A stretch of DNA of 6,899 nucleotides, taken from NCBI GenBank assembly GCA_955652075.1, contig CATPAS010000031.1, positions 1-6,899 on the forward strand, read 5' to 3'. This stretch comes from an uncultured Gaiellaceae bacterium. Its GTDB lineage: Bacteria; Actinomycetota; Thermoleophilia; Gaiellales; Gaiellaceae. Within the stretch, counting starts at the first letter, position 1; every line of letters begins with the position of its first letter. Made by a program: the position numbers and the translations under genes. The notes under the pieces were generated by a model. The model did no database searches and had not been told where the DNA came from. It worked only from the letters and a program-made list of their open reading frames with translations. Positions 1-6,881 of this stretch are shown here, one piece after another.

Positions 1-1
1 G

Positions 2-3000
2 ATCGCGACCGTGCCGCTCTTGGTCGTTGCGCTCGCGCTCGCGGCTCCGCTTTCGCACGTGCTCCACATCCATTCGGTGACCTTCGTCGTGCTCGCGGAG
101 AGCACGCTTGCGACGGCACTCGTGTTCCCCGTCGCGATGGGCGTCCTGCAAGGCCTGCAGCGCTTTCAAGCGCTGGCGGTTCTCTACGTCTTCCCGTGGG
201 TGATCCGCCTGATCGTCCTCGCCATCCTCGCCGCAGCCGGTTTCAGGCTGGGCGCCGCGCTCGCAGCAACCGTGGTGAGCGCAATTGCCGCGACGGCCCT
301 CGCGATCGTCTTGATTCGGGAGTCGCTCCACGGCGGCAACCGGTTGCCCCGCGACGAGCTCCTCACCTTCTTGCGCTACCTCAAACCGGTCGCAGCAGGC
401 CTCGTCGGGATCGCGCTACTCACGCACGTCGACATCCTCGTCGTCAAGGCCCGCTTCACCGGCCACGAAGCCGGCGCCTACGCCGCGGCATCGGCCTTTG
501 CACGCGTCGGGTTCTTCTTGCCGGCGACGATTCTCGCCGTCCTCTTCCCACGAACTGCGGCGCGCCAGGCTCGCGGTGAGGAGACGGAGGACATTCTCGG
601 CCGGTCGCTGCTTGCAACGGCAGTCTTCTGCGGCGCGCTGGTCCTCGCCTACGCGGCCGCCGGCGTCGGGCTGGTGTCAACCACGTTCGGACCGGATTTC
701 GCGGATGGCGGCAGGGTGCTCGGGCCGTTTGCGCTCGCGATCGGATTGTTCTCGATCGCGAACGTCCTCGTCGGCTATCACCTCTCTCGCGGCGAGACGC
801 GCTACGCCTGGATCGTCGCGGCCGGCGTCGTCGTTCAGGTGGCGGCGCTCGCGGTGTTGCCGTCCAGCTTGCGCGGCGTCGTTTGGACGAATGTCGCCGT
901 TGGCGCGGGGCTCCTGGTCGCCCACGAGGTCCTGGTCGGATCGAGCGTCCCCGCACTACGCGCGGGGCTTCGCCACGCGCGAGTCGCCGTGGATGCCGTC
1001 CGCCCACTGGCCCGCGAGGCGATGCTCGTGTTGCTCGCCTCGACAGCCTTCGTCTGCGCGCTCTTCTGGCCCGTCGTCATCCATCTCGGCTCGACGATCG
1101 TCGGCTCGCTCGGCTCCGACTCGACCGGATCGGTTGCATGGTTCTGGGAAGCGCGCCACGAGACCGGCTTTCACCTCCTCGGTATGACGCACCACACGCT
1201 CAGCGGAGCACCACTCGGTTGGGACGACACGAACGCGCTGAACCTGCAGGTGTTCTTGCCGTACTACCCGACATACCTCGCCGCGCACGTCGTCGGAGAT
1301 ACCGCGGCGTACAACCTCACGCTGCTCGCCGGGTACGTGCTTTCAGGAGTCGCAATGTACGCGCTCGTCCGCTATCTCGGTTGCAGCCGCAGCGTGGCCG
1401 CGTGGGCTGGGCTCGCCGCCATCGTGTTTCCGTGGCACCTCGCCCGGGCCGAGCACGTGTCGCTGCTTCACACCGAGGTGCTCACGCTGCTGATCCTTGC
1501 GCTCGTCGCCGCTGCGCGGCGGCCGTCACTGCTCCGCCTCGGGCTCATCGGCGCGGCGAACCTCGCCTGCTGGCTCACATCGGGTTACTTCGGCGCGATC
1601 GCGATGATCAGCACGGTCGCCTTTGTGCTCGGGGCCGCCTTGACGGCGAGGCGTCGTCGCTGGCTGCTTGTTCTGGGGTCGACCGCGTTCGCGGGCGCCG
1701 CGATCGTGCTGCTCGGCGTCGCCGCGGTCGCATCCGGCACCAACGCAGGCGCGGGGCTGAAGCGCGCAGCCTCAGATCTCGCGTTATTCGGAATCCGCCC
1801 GGTCGAGCTCGTCGTTCCGTCAATGGGGAACATCGTGCTGGGCGATTCGCTGAATTCGTTCTGGGCCCGCCATATGCACGGGTCAAACACGACGGAGATC
1901 AGTAACTACGTCGGTCTGCTTACGATTGCGCTCGCGGTCACATGGGTTGTCATCGCTTTCCGCCGGCGCGCCGCGCTCTCCGCCGGCACGCGGGTCGTCA
2001 CCGGGGCGCTGGTGGCCACGTTCGTCGTCGGCCTCGCATTCGCTTTTCCGAGCCCGGTCCATCTCTCGGGGCATGCGCTGCCGCTGCCGTCACGTCTGCT
2101 CTGGGGGCTCGTCCCCGCGTTCCGCGTCCCGTCGCGCTGGGATCCGCTGCTCATGTCGGCGCTGATTCCGCTCGCGGCACTCGGACTGCAGGCGATCTCC
2201 CGGCGTTTCGGGAGCCGGGGCAATCACGCTCTGGTCGGGGGCGCGATCGTGGCCGTCGCAATGGTCGTCTCCTTCCTCGAGCTGGCGACACACCCGGCTG
2301 ACCGGCGGTTCCGCACGGTCCCCACGCCGCCCGAGTACGCAGCAGTCGAGCGGACGCCGCCTGGAATCCTCGCCGAGTACCCGCTTGGATCGTCGGACAT
2401 CTACCGCTTCTGGCAGACCAGGCACGGGCGGCCGCTCCTGAACGGGGCGCCACCCGACACGCCGTCCGACTACGTGCGTCGCGTCGTGCTCGACCCGGCC
2501 GAGCCCGGCACGGCCGCAGACCTGTCGCTGCTCGGGGTGACCGCGATCGCCCTCCACCCAAAGGCGCACGTCGACACGGAGGTTCCGCCGCGAGAGCCAA
2601 CCGACACCCGGGAGTTTCGGCTGCTCGGACGCTTCCCCGACGGAGCGGCCGTCTGGCAGGTGGTGGCAGCGCCCGCTCCGGCTCTCGTGACCCTTCCCGG
2701 CAGCGGCTTCGCAGCGCCGAGACGGATGGCAGCCGGCTTCATCGGCTATCCCTTGATCTCGACTGCCGGCGTCGGCGTGCTCGAGATTCGCGCGAAGCAG
2801 CCCGGGACCATCCAACTGGTGCTCGACGCCTTAAGCGCGAACGGCGCGCGGCGGACGGTCCGCCTCGCGGACTCCAAGCATGAACAGGCGTTCGACATCT
2901 CGGGCCCGACTCGCATCTCGGTCAGCGTCGAGGTGCCGCGCGGTGTCTCGCGACTACTCGTGAAGACAGACCCGCCGCCGACCTCGGAAAAGGACGCCAT

Positions 3001-3085
3001 CGTGTTGTCGACGCCCCATGCGACGAAGTCTTCGAGTCCGGCCGCTCTTCACGCAGATCCGGTCTCGGCCGATCCCGGCTTCTGA
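2..3085 (+). CDS. Flippase / GT-C-like membrane glycosyltransferase fusion (5' partial)
   Basis: The frame is open to the window edge, so the true start lies upstream; residues below count from the GTG at 11, giving 1024 codons. Residues 1-310 hold about ten hydrophobic segments resembling an oligosaccharide flippase (Wzx/MATE superfamily). Typical stretches are GVLQGLQRF (44-52), DILVVK (141-146), GAYAAASAFARVGFFLP (155-171) and VLFPR (177-181). The first two or so membrane helices appear to be missing. After a short linker (about 311-332) a second polytopic module runs to about 760. It has a first external loop with D370 and D405-D406, then AYNL (433-436), FPWHLARAEH (473-482), EISNYVGL (629-636) and FRVPSRW (704-710), as in uncharacterised GT-C-type membrane glycosyltransferases. 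Residues 760-1024 are soluble, with NG (811-812) and a beta-rich end. The inferred role is export of a lipid-linked glycan plus extracytoplasmic sugar transfer. The gene has two TTA leucine codons (1784, 2831). The fold assignments are by pattern only; the second module's activity is uncertain. Confidence 0.8.
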   Translation: MATVPLLVVALALAAPLSHVLHIHSVTFVVLAESTLATALVFPVAMGVLQGLQRFQALAVLYVFPWVIRLIVLAILAAAGFRLGAALAATVVSAIAATALAIVLIRESLHGGNRLPRDELLTFLRYLKPVAAGLVGIALLTHVDILVVKARFTGHEAGAYAAASAFARVGFFLPATILAVLFPRTAARQARGEETEDILGRSLLATAVFCGALVLAYAAAGVGLVSTTFGPDFADGGRVLGPFALAIGLFSIANVLVGYHLSRGETRYAWIVAAGVVVQVAALAVLPSSLRGVVWTNVAVGAGLLVAHEVLVGSSVPALRAGLRHARVAVDAVRPLAREAMLVLLASTAFVCALFWPVVIHLGSTIVGSLGSDSTGSVAWFWEARHETGFHLLGMTHHTLSGAPLGWDDTNALNLQVFLPYYPTYLAAHVVGDTAAYNLTLLAGYVLSGVAMYALVRYLGCSRSVAAWAGLAAIVFPWHLARAEHVSLLHTEVLTLLILALVAAARRPSLLRLGLIGAANLACWLTSGYFGAIAMISTVAFVLGAALTARRRRWLLVLGSTAFAGAAIVLLGVAAVASGTNAGAGLKRAASDLALFGIRPVELVVPSMGNIVLGDSLNSFWARHMHGSNTTEISNYVGLLTIALAVTWVVIAFRRRAALSAGTRVVTGALVATFVVGLAFAFPSPVHLSGHALPLPSRLLWGLVPAFRVPSRWDPLLMSALIPLAALGLQAISRRFGSRGNHALVGGAIVAVAMVVSFLELATHPADRRFRTVPTPPEYAAVERTPPGILAEYPLGSSDIYRFWQTRHGRPLLNGAPPDTPSDYVRRVVLDPAEPGTAADLSLLGVTAIALHPKAHVDTEVPPREPTDTREFRLLGRFPDGAAVWQVVAAPAPALVTLPGSGFAAPRRMAAGFIGYPLISTAGVGVLEIRAKQPGTIQLVLDALSANGARRTVRLADSKHEQAFDISGPTRISVSVEVPRGVSRLLVKTDPPPTSEKDAIVLSTPHATKSSSPAALHADPVSADPGF

Positions 3086-4107
3086 GCGGGCCCGCCACGC
3101 GCATAGAGAACGAGCGTCCGTAACGGCGTCCGCGTCGTGATCCTGGGCATGAGGTCTCGATCCGAGACGCGCCTGTGCGACTGCACCCGGCGGCGCTTCC
3201 GCAACGTACTCGGCACCTTCACTGCGTTCCACGCAAGCGCACGCACGATCGCCGCTCCAAGCTTCGGTTGGCCGCGCACCGTGTACCAGACAGCAAGGCC
3301 GGAACAGAGTGCGACGTGCAGCGGGAGCATCGTCGCGAGCCGCCCGGCGCCCGCGTTCTTCAGGATCGTGCACAGACGATTCTTGAACGAATGAAACTGG
3401 ACGAACGGCGGCGGCAGTCCTGCCGCAGTGGCGCCGAGCTTGTGCCGCACACGCGCATCGGCTGCAAAGCCGATCTCCCACCCGGCGACCCAAAGCCGCC
3501 AGCACAGGTCGCTCTCCTCGAAGTAGGCGAAGAAGTCAGGATCGAAGAGGCCGACCTCGTCGAGAGCGCTGCGCCGGACGAGCAGCGCAGCTCCCTTCGC
3601 CGCGAAGATCTCGTCGGCTGCCGTGAACCGATCCTCCCGCTCGAACGCGCCGCGATGGACCAGGAAGCCGGTCGCGGTGAGGAACGAGCCCGCGGTATCG
3701 AGCCGGCTCGGGTCGTCCATCAAGAGGAGCTTCGCCTGGCAGGCTGCCCAGCGTGGCTTGCGACGGAGGTTGTCGACCAGAGCCGACAGGGCACCCAGCT
3801 CGAGTGCCGTGTCGTCGTTCAGGAGCAGGATCAGCTCGCCGGTCGAGGCCTCGATTCCCTGGTTGCTCGCACCGACGAACCCGAGGTTCTCTTCGTTGCG
3901 CAAAATGGTTAGGCCGGGAAACCGGTGCACAAGCGCTGCGGGCGCTGAGCCCGGCGACGCGTTGTCGACGACGATCACTTCCAGATTCGGGTACTGCTGG
4001 TCGATGAGCGAGACCAGGCACGTCTCGAGATCTGGTCCGCCCCGGCTGGTGGGGATGACCACCGAGACCGACTGAAGGCCGTTGTACGGTGCGTCGCGTG
4101 GCCCCAT
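3049..4107 (-). CDS. GT2 family glycosyltransferase (rhamnosyltransferase-like)
   Basis: The 352-residue product has a full GT-A fold signature of the WbbL/rhamnosyltransferase-like group (COG1216 style). It shows VSVVIPTSRGG (14-24), VIVVDNAS (44-51), NEENLGFVGASNQGI (71-85) and the metal/nucleotide-sugar motif LLLNDDT (94-100). The acceptor-side acidic motif is EESDLCWRLWVAGW (197-210), and RHKLGATAAG follows (221-230). A hydrophobic helix at about 257-276 suggests peripheral membrane association, with a basic tail after it. The enzyme should add a deoxysugar or hexose to a lipid-linked or surface glycan at the cytoplasmic face; which sugar cannot be told. The ATG at 4107 gives a normal N-terminus but has no well-placed Shine-Dalgarno. 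Its 5' end overlaps the divergent methyltransferase by 19 bp, and a shorter GTG start (codon 16, about 4062) would remove the overlap but leaves little before the first strand. Its 3' end overlaps gene 1 antisense by 37 bp. One TTA codon lies at 3121-3123. Confidence 0.9.
   Translation of the reverse strand: MGPRDAPYNGLQSVSVVIPTSRGGPDLETCLVSLIDQQYPNLEVIVVDNASPGSAPAALVHRFPGLTILRNEENLGFVGASNQGIEASTGELILLLNDDTALELGALSALVDNLRRKPRWAACQAKLLLMDDPSRLDTAGSFLTATGFLVHRGAFEREDRFTAADEIFAAKGAALLVRRSALDEVGLFDPDFFAYFEESDLCWRLWVAGWEIGFAADARVRHKLGATAAGLPPPFVQFHSFKNRLCTILKNAGAGRLATMLPLHVALCSGLAVWYTVRGQPKLGAAIVRALAWNAVKVPSTLRKRRRVQSHRRVSDRDLMPRITTRTPLRTLVLYARGGPAQKPGSAETGSA
4074..4078 (+). promoter_or_regulatory. 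Shine-Dalgarno that supports the GTG 4089 start
   Basis: GAAGG lies 10 nt upstream of the GTG at 4089, inside the 5' coding part of the opposite-strand GT2 gene. It favours the long methyltransferase start and hence a real 5' overlap of the two divergent genes. The motif is short, so chance is possible. Confidence 0.35.
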
Positions 4108-4805
4108 CCCTGCACAGGAGTCTGCCCCTTCCGCGCGCCGTTCGTCGCCTCGTGGCCGAGCTGGTCATCGCCGACCGGGAGAAGCGAGGCTCGGACTTCG
4201 CTCACGTCGGCCGCTGGCCGGAACAGATCGAGGGCTTCCAGGATCTGACGTTTCTCTTCTCCAGCAGCATCCTCGGCCACGGGATTGCATCGCTGCGCCT
4301 CGACGAGGCAGCCTACGTCTATCGGCTCGTCCGCGACCTCCAGCCTCGCACGGCAGTGGAGATCGGCCGCTTTCGCGGCGGCAGCACGTTTCTGATCGCC
4401 TCGGCCCTCGGGGACGGCGTCCTCCATTCCTACGACATTCCAACCAGGCAGGGCCGCTCGGGAGCGGAGCTCGACGAACAGCTTCTGGATGCACTCCAAC
4501 GGTTTGGGCTGGACGACCGCGTTCGCCTGCACGTGGCCGACTCGCGCCGCGCCGACCCTCCGGGTGCTCCGATCGACCTCCTGTTCATAGACGGCGATCA
4601 TCGCGAGGAAGGTGTGCGCGCGGATCTGGAACGCTGGGGTCAGCTCCTCTCGCCGAGCGGGCACCTGCTCTTGCACGATGCGCTCGACGCTCCGGACTTC
4701 GTGACGTCGCACTCACCGGGTCCAGCACGTGTCGCCGCGCAACTCGGCGAGGAGTACAAGCGCCACACGGGCGCTGGGTCGCTTGCGCACTTCGAACGCA
4801 CGTAG
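4089..4805 (+). CDS. SAM-dependent methyltransferase (Methyltransf_24-like)
   Basis: The 238-residue product is a class I methyltransferase. Motif I is AVEIGRFRGGSTFLIA (89-104), the glycine-rich SAM loop. An acidic residue after strand 2 lies in HSYDIPT (113-119). IDLLFIDGDHREEGVRADLERW (162-183) is the characteristic FIDGDH block of the Methyltransf_24 group, followed by LSPSGHLLLHDAL (187-199). The N-terminal 60 residues (WPEQIEGF, FLFSSS) look like a lid or substrate region rather than a signal peptide, so the protein is probably cytoplasmic. Related enzymes often lie in glycan and secondary-metabolite clusters, and methylation of a sugar or glycan terminus is inferred from the neighbours. 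The GTG at 4089 has a GAAGG 10 nt upstream; GTG codons at 4098 and 4152 are alternatives. The GT4 gene starts 4 bp after the stop, which implies one transcript. Substrate unknown. Confidence 0.85.
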   Translation: MRRVAPSLHRSLPLPRAVRRLVAELVIADREKRGSDFAHVGRWPEQIEGFQDLTFLFSSSILGHGIASLRLDEAAYVYRLVRDLQPRTAVEIGRFRGGSTFLIASALGDGVLHSYDIPTRQGRSGAELDEQLLDALQRFGLDDRVRLHVADSRRADPPGAPIDLLFIDGDHREEGVRADLERWGQLLSPSGHLLLHDALDAPDFVTSHSPGPARVAAQLGEEYKRHTGAGSLAHFERT

Positions 4806-4809
4806 CCGC

Positions 4810-5922
4810 GTGCGGATTCTGATCCTCAACTGGAAAGATCTTGCTCACCCCGCCGCGGGAGGGGCCGAGGTCCTCACGGAGGAGGTTGCCCGCTCGCTCG
4901 TCACCAAAGGACACGCCGTGAAACTGTTCGCGGCGGCGGTTGCGGGCCGGCCCGAGCGCGAGACGGTCGAAGGCGTGGAGATCGTCCGCCGAGGGAGCAG
5001 GCTCGGTGTTTATCGCGCCGCGCGTAGATTCTGGTCCGAGGAAGGTGCGGGCCGCTTCGACGTCGTTGTCGACGAGATCAATACGAGGCCGTTTCTCACC
5101 CCGCGCTGGATCCGCGACACGCCGGTAGTCGCGCTGATCCATCAGCTTGCGCGTGAGATCTGGTTCGACGAGACGCCGTTTCCCCTGTCCGCGCTCGGCC
5201 GCTACGTCCTCGAGCCCTGGTGGCTGCGCGCGTACCGCGACGTCCCGGCGTTGACGGTGTCCCGGAGCAGCGCGCAGTCGCTCGAGCACTACCACGGCTG
5301 GCGCGACGTCACGGTCATTCGCGAGGGCTACACCCCGCAGCCGATGCCGTCGGTCGAGCGCGAGACCGCGCCCACGGTCGTCTTTCTCGGCCGCCTCGTC
5401 GCGATGAAGCGGCCCGAAGACGCAATCGAAGCCTTTCGCCTGCTCAGGCGGCAGTTTTCGTCGGCTCAGCTCTGGGTGATCGGGGACGGGCCTCGTCTGC
5501 CGGGCCTTCGCAAGGACGCTCCGGCCGGTGTCGAATTCCTCGGACGCCTGAGCAGGAGCGTCGTGCTCGACCGGCTCGCGCGGGCACACGTCCTCGTCGC
5601 GACGTCGGTGCGTGAAGGCTGGGGCCTCAGCGTCAGCGAAGCCGCGGCCTGTGGCACGCCGGCGATCGGCTACTCCGTACCCGGTCTCGTCGACTCCATT
5701 CCGGCGTCGGGGGGAGCGCTGGTCCCGGCAAGACCGGAGCTCCTAGGCGAGGCGCTCTCCGAGTTCTTCGCGGGCCGGCTCCAGCTGCAGCCGACGATCT
5801 CGACGGCACCGTGGCCCGACGTGGCGACTAGCGTCGAGCTCCGTCTGCTGGAGGTCGTCGAAGCATGGTCACGAGGCCGCGCCACATCCCGTAACCGTGC
5901 GCGGCGACGTACAGGGGCGTGA
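4810..5922 (+). CDS. GT4 family glycosyltransferase
   Basis: From the GTG at 4810 the product is 370 residues, a normal GT4 (GT-B fold) length. The N-terminal domain opens with VRILILNW and the acceptor-side loop HPAAGGAEVLTEEVARSL (13-30). The linker and C-terminal domain carry VVFLGRLVAMKRPEDAIEAF (190-209), with the donor-phosphate-binding Arg/Lys pair (R195, K200), and LWVIGDGPRLPGL (221-233). The catalytic EX7E motif is E269/E277 in EGWGLSVSEAAACGTPAIG. GT4 enzymes are retaining transferases that use nucleotide sugars at the cytoplasmic membrane face. The frame is open further upstream (GTG at 4729), but that extension is basic and low-complexity and would overlap the methyltransferase by 77 bp, whereas 4810 begins exactly at the conserved first strand. 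No Shine-Dalgarno is evident, so translational coupling to the gene 4 bp upstream is likely. The last 95 bp overlap the convergent GT2 gene antisense. Donor and acceptor are unknown. Confidence 0.9.
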   Translation: MRILILNWKDLAHPAAGGAEVLTEEVARSLVTKGHAVKLFAAAVAGRPERETVEGVEIVRRGSRLGVYRAARRFWSEEGAGRFDVVVDEINTRPFLTPRWIRDTPVVALIHQLAREIWFDETPFPLSALGRYVLEPWWLRAYRDVPALTVSRSSAQSLEHYHGWRDVTVIREGYTPQPMPSVERETAPTVVFLGRLVAMKRPEDAIEAFRLLRRQFSSAQLWVIGDGPRLPGLRKDAPAGVEFLGRLSRSVVLDRLARAHVLVATSVREGWGLSVSEAAACGTPAIGYSVPGLVDSIPASGGALVPARPELLGEALSEFFAGRLQLQPTISTAPWPDVATSVELRLLEVVEAWSRGRATSRNRARRRTGA

Positions 5923-6838
5923 CTAGGGCAAGGGACGCAACTTCGACTGCAGTGCGGCGACGAGCCAGCCCGAGAGTCGCGGCAGCGAGCGAGGTTGCAA
6001 CGACCGCAGCAGGTGCTAGACGCGGCTTCTTCAGCGCCGCGACGACGAAGGCGGCGCTCAGCGGATAGAACGCGACCACTGCAGGGAAGAAGCGTGACTC
6101 GGGCCGGCCGTGCCCGTCGAGGAAGACGACGCCGCGATGGACCGAATGTCGTACGAAAGAACCGACTGAGGTCCGAGGCCTGTAGACGCAGCTGAACGCG
6201 GGAGACACACTGATCCGCTCACGCTCCGCGATCCACCGGAGCAACGGCGTGTCGTCGTTTGCCTCGCGCAGGTCTGCAAACCGGCTGCGAAACGCCGCGA
6301 TTGCCTGAAGCAGAAGCTCTCGCGGCGCCAAAAAGCAGGTGGTCCCTTTCGGATACCGGTCGAACTCCTCCGGCCCGAAGCTTGTCTCGCGCGGGTCGTC
6401 GAAGTAGTCGCTCCAGGCCAGCTCTGCGATCAGCCCCCAGAAGGAGCCGAGCAGATCACCGTCGGCGGCGACGTCGACATGCGCGGTCCAGACCGGTGCG
6501 AGCTCCAGGCGTCGCCGGACGTGGGCAAGGCTGTCGGCGTCGATCAGCACTCGCCCGTCGAGAAGCAGGACCCAATCGCCCTCGGCCGCCTCGACGCCGC
6601 TGCGGCGCGCCTCGAACCTACCGCGGTTTGGTTGACCGACGATCCGCAGCGGAGCTCGGTCTGCCACGGCGTCCCGGGCGACCGCGGCGCTCTCGTCGGC
6701 CGACCCGTCGTCGACGAGGACGATCTCTGCGTCGAACCCGCCCTTCGCCAAGGCCGCCAGGAGTGATTCGATCGTCTCCGTGAGGCTGGCTGCCTCGTTG
6801 AAGACCGGAATGACGACGCTGAGAGACGGCTTGGCCAC
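5828..6838 (-). CDS. Membrane-anchored GT2-like glycosyltransferase with degenerate DXD motif
   Basis: The 336-residue product starts as a GT2 enzyme: LSVVIPVFNEAASLTETIESL (6-26), IVLVDDGSADES (39-50), and QPNRGRFEARRSGVEAAEGDWVLLLDGR (69-96). The canonical DXD position reads D94-G95-R96, so the second aspartate is replaced by arginine; D100 and D102 lie just after, in the loop. NDDTPLLRW (194-202) supplies a plausible catalytic acid cluster like the ED motif. SFVRHSVHRGVVFLDGHG (227-244) replaces the QXXRW seen in processive enzymes. Hydrophobic segments at about 251-269, 273-292 and 298-317 should anchor the protein in the cytoplasmic membrane. It likely glycosylates a polyprenyl-linked or lipid acceptor, but the altered motif leaves open a changed metal requirement. 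The start is GTG at 6838 with no Shine-Dalgarno nearby. It is convergent with the GT4 gene, overlapping it by 95 bp. Confidence 0.85.
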   Translation of the reverse strand: MAKPSLSVVIPVFNEAASLTETIESLLAALAKGGFDAEIVLVDDGSADESAAVARDAVADRAPLRIVGQPNRGRFEARRSGVEAAEGDWVLLLDGRVLIDADSLAHVRRRLELAPVWTAHVDVAADGDLLGSFWGLIAELAWSDYFDDPRETSFGPEEFDRYPKGTTCFLAPRELLLQAIAAFRSRFADLREANDDTPLLRWIAERERISVSPAFSCVYRPRTSVGSFVRHSVHRGVVFLDGHGRPESRFFPAVVAFYPLSAAFVVAALKKPRLAPAAVVATSLAAATLGLARRRTAVEVASLALVTPLYVAAHGYGMWRGLVTMLRRPPADGARR

Positions 6839-6881
6839 GGCAACGCCGAACCGTACCCGGCGCCGCCGCTAGGGTTGCCCG
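6839..6881. promoter_or_regulatory. Divergent intergenic gap, probable promoter region
   Basis: These 43 bp separate the leftward GT2 gene from the putative rightward start at 6882 and are the only intergenic gap longer than 4 bp in the window. On the minus strand TACGGT (6855 to 6850) fits a TANNNT -10 box; with usual spacing, transcription would begin about 5 nt before the GTG at 6838, giving a nearly leaderless message, consistent with no Shine-Dalgarno there. On the plus strand TAGGGT (6870-6875) is a similar hexamer 6 nt before the ATG. No convincing -35 box was found for either. Confidence 0.3.

Noticed and set aside
1092..1103. 12-bp palindrome CGACGATCGTCG
   Set aside because: It lies within the gene 1 coding sequence in a repetitive Ser/Gly-coding stretch; there is no sign of an operator or recombination site.
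883..1905. Long open frame on the plus strand inside gene 1
   Set aside because: Its translation is dominated by Arg, Ala and Pro with no recognisable motif, as expected for an out-of-frame shadow of a high-GC gene.
2090..2815. 241-codon minus-strand frame inside gene 1
   Set aside because: Shadow frame; the plus strand here encodes conserved-looking membrane and soluble parts of the GT-C module.
3086..3095. Perfect palindrome GCGGGCCCGC just after the gene 1 stop
   Set aside because: It has no loop or following T-run and lies within the opposite GT2 coding sequence; such GC palindromes are expected by chance, so it is not called a terminator.
3175..3912. 245-codon plus-strand frame antisense to the leftward GT2
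   Set aside because: It lies wholly inside a gene with full GT2 motifs; its own product has no recognisable domain.
4729..4809. 27-codon upstream extension of the GT4 gene
   Set aside because: The extension is basic, low-complexity and overlaps the methyltransferase end; the conserved GT4 N-terminus begins at the GTG at 4810.
4585..5589. 334-codon minus-strand frame across the methyltransferase and GT4 genes
   Set aside because: It is highly charged and motif-free, and spans two well-supported genes on the other strand.
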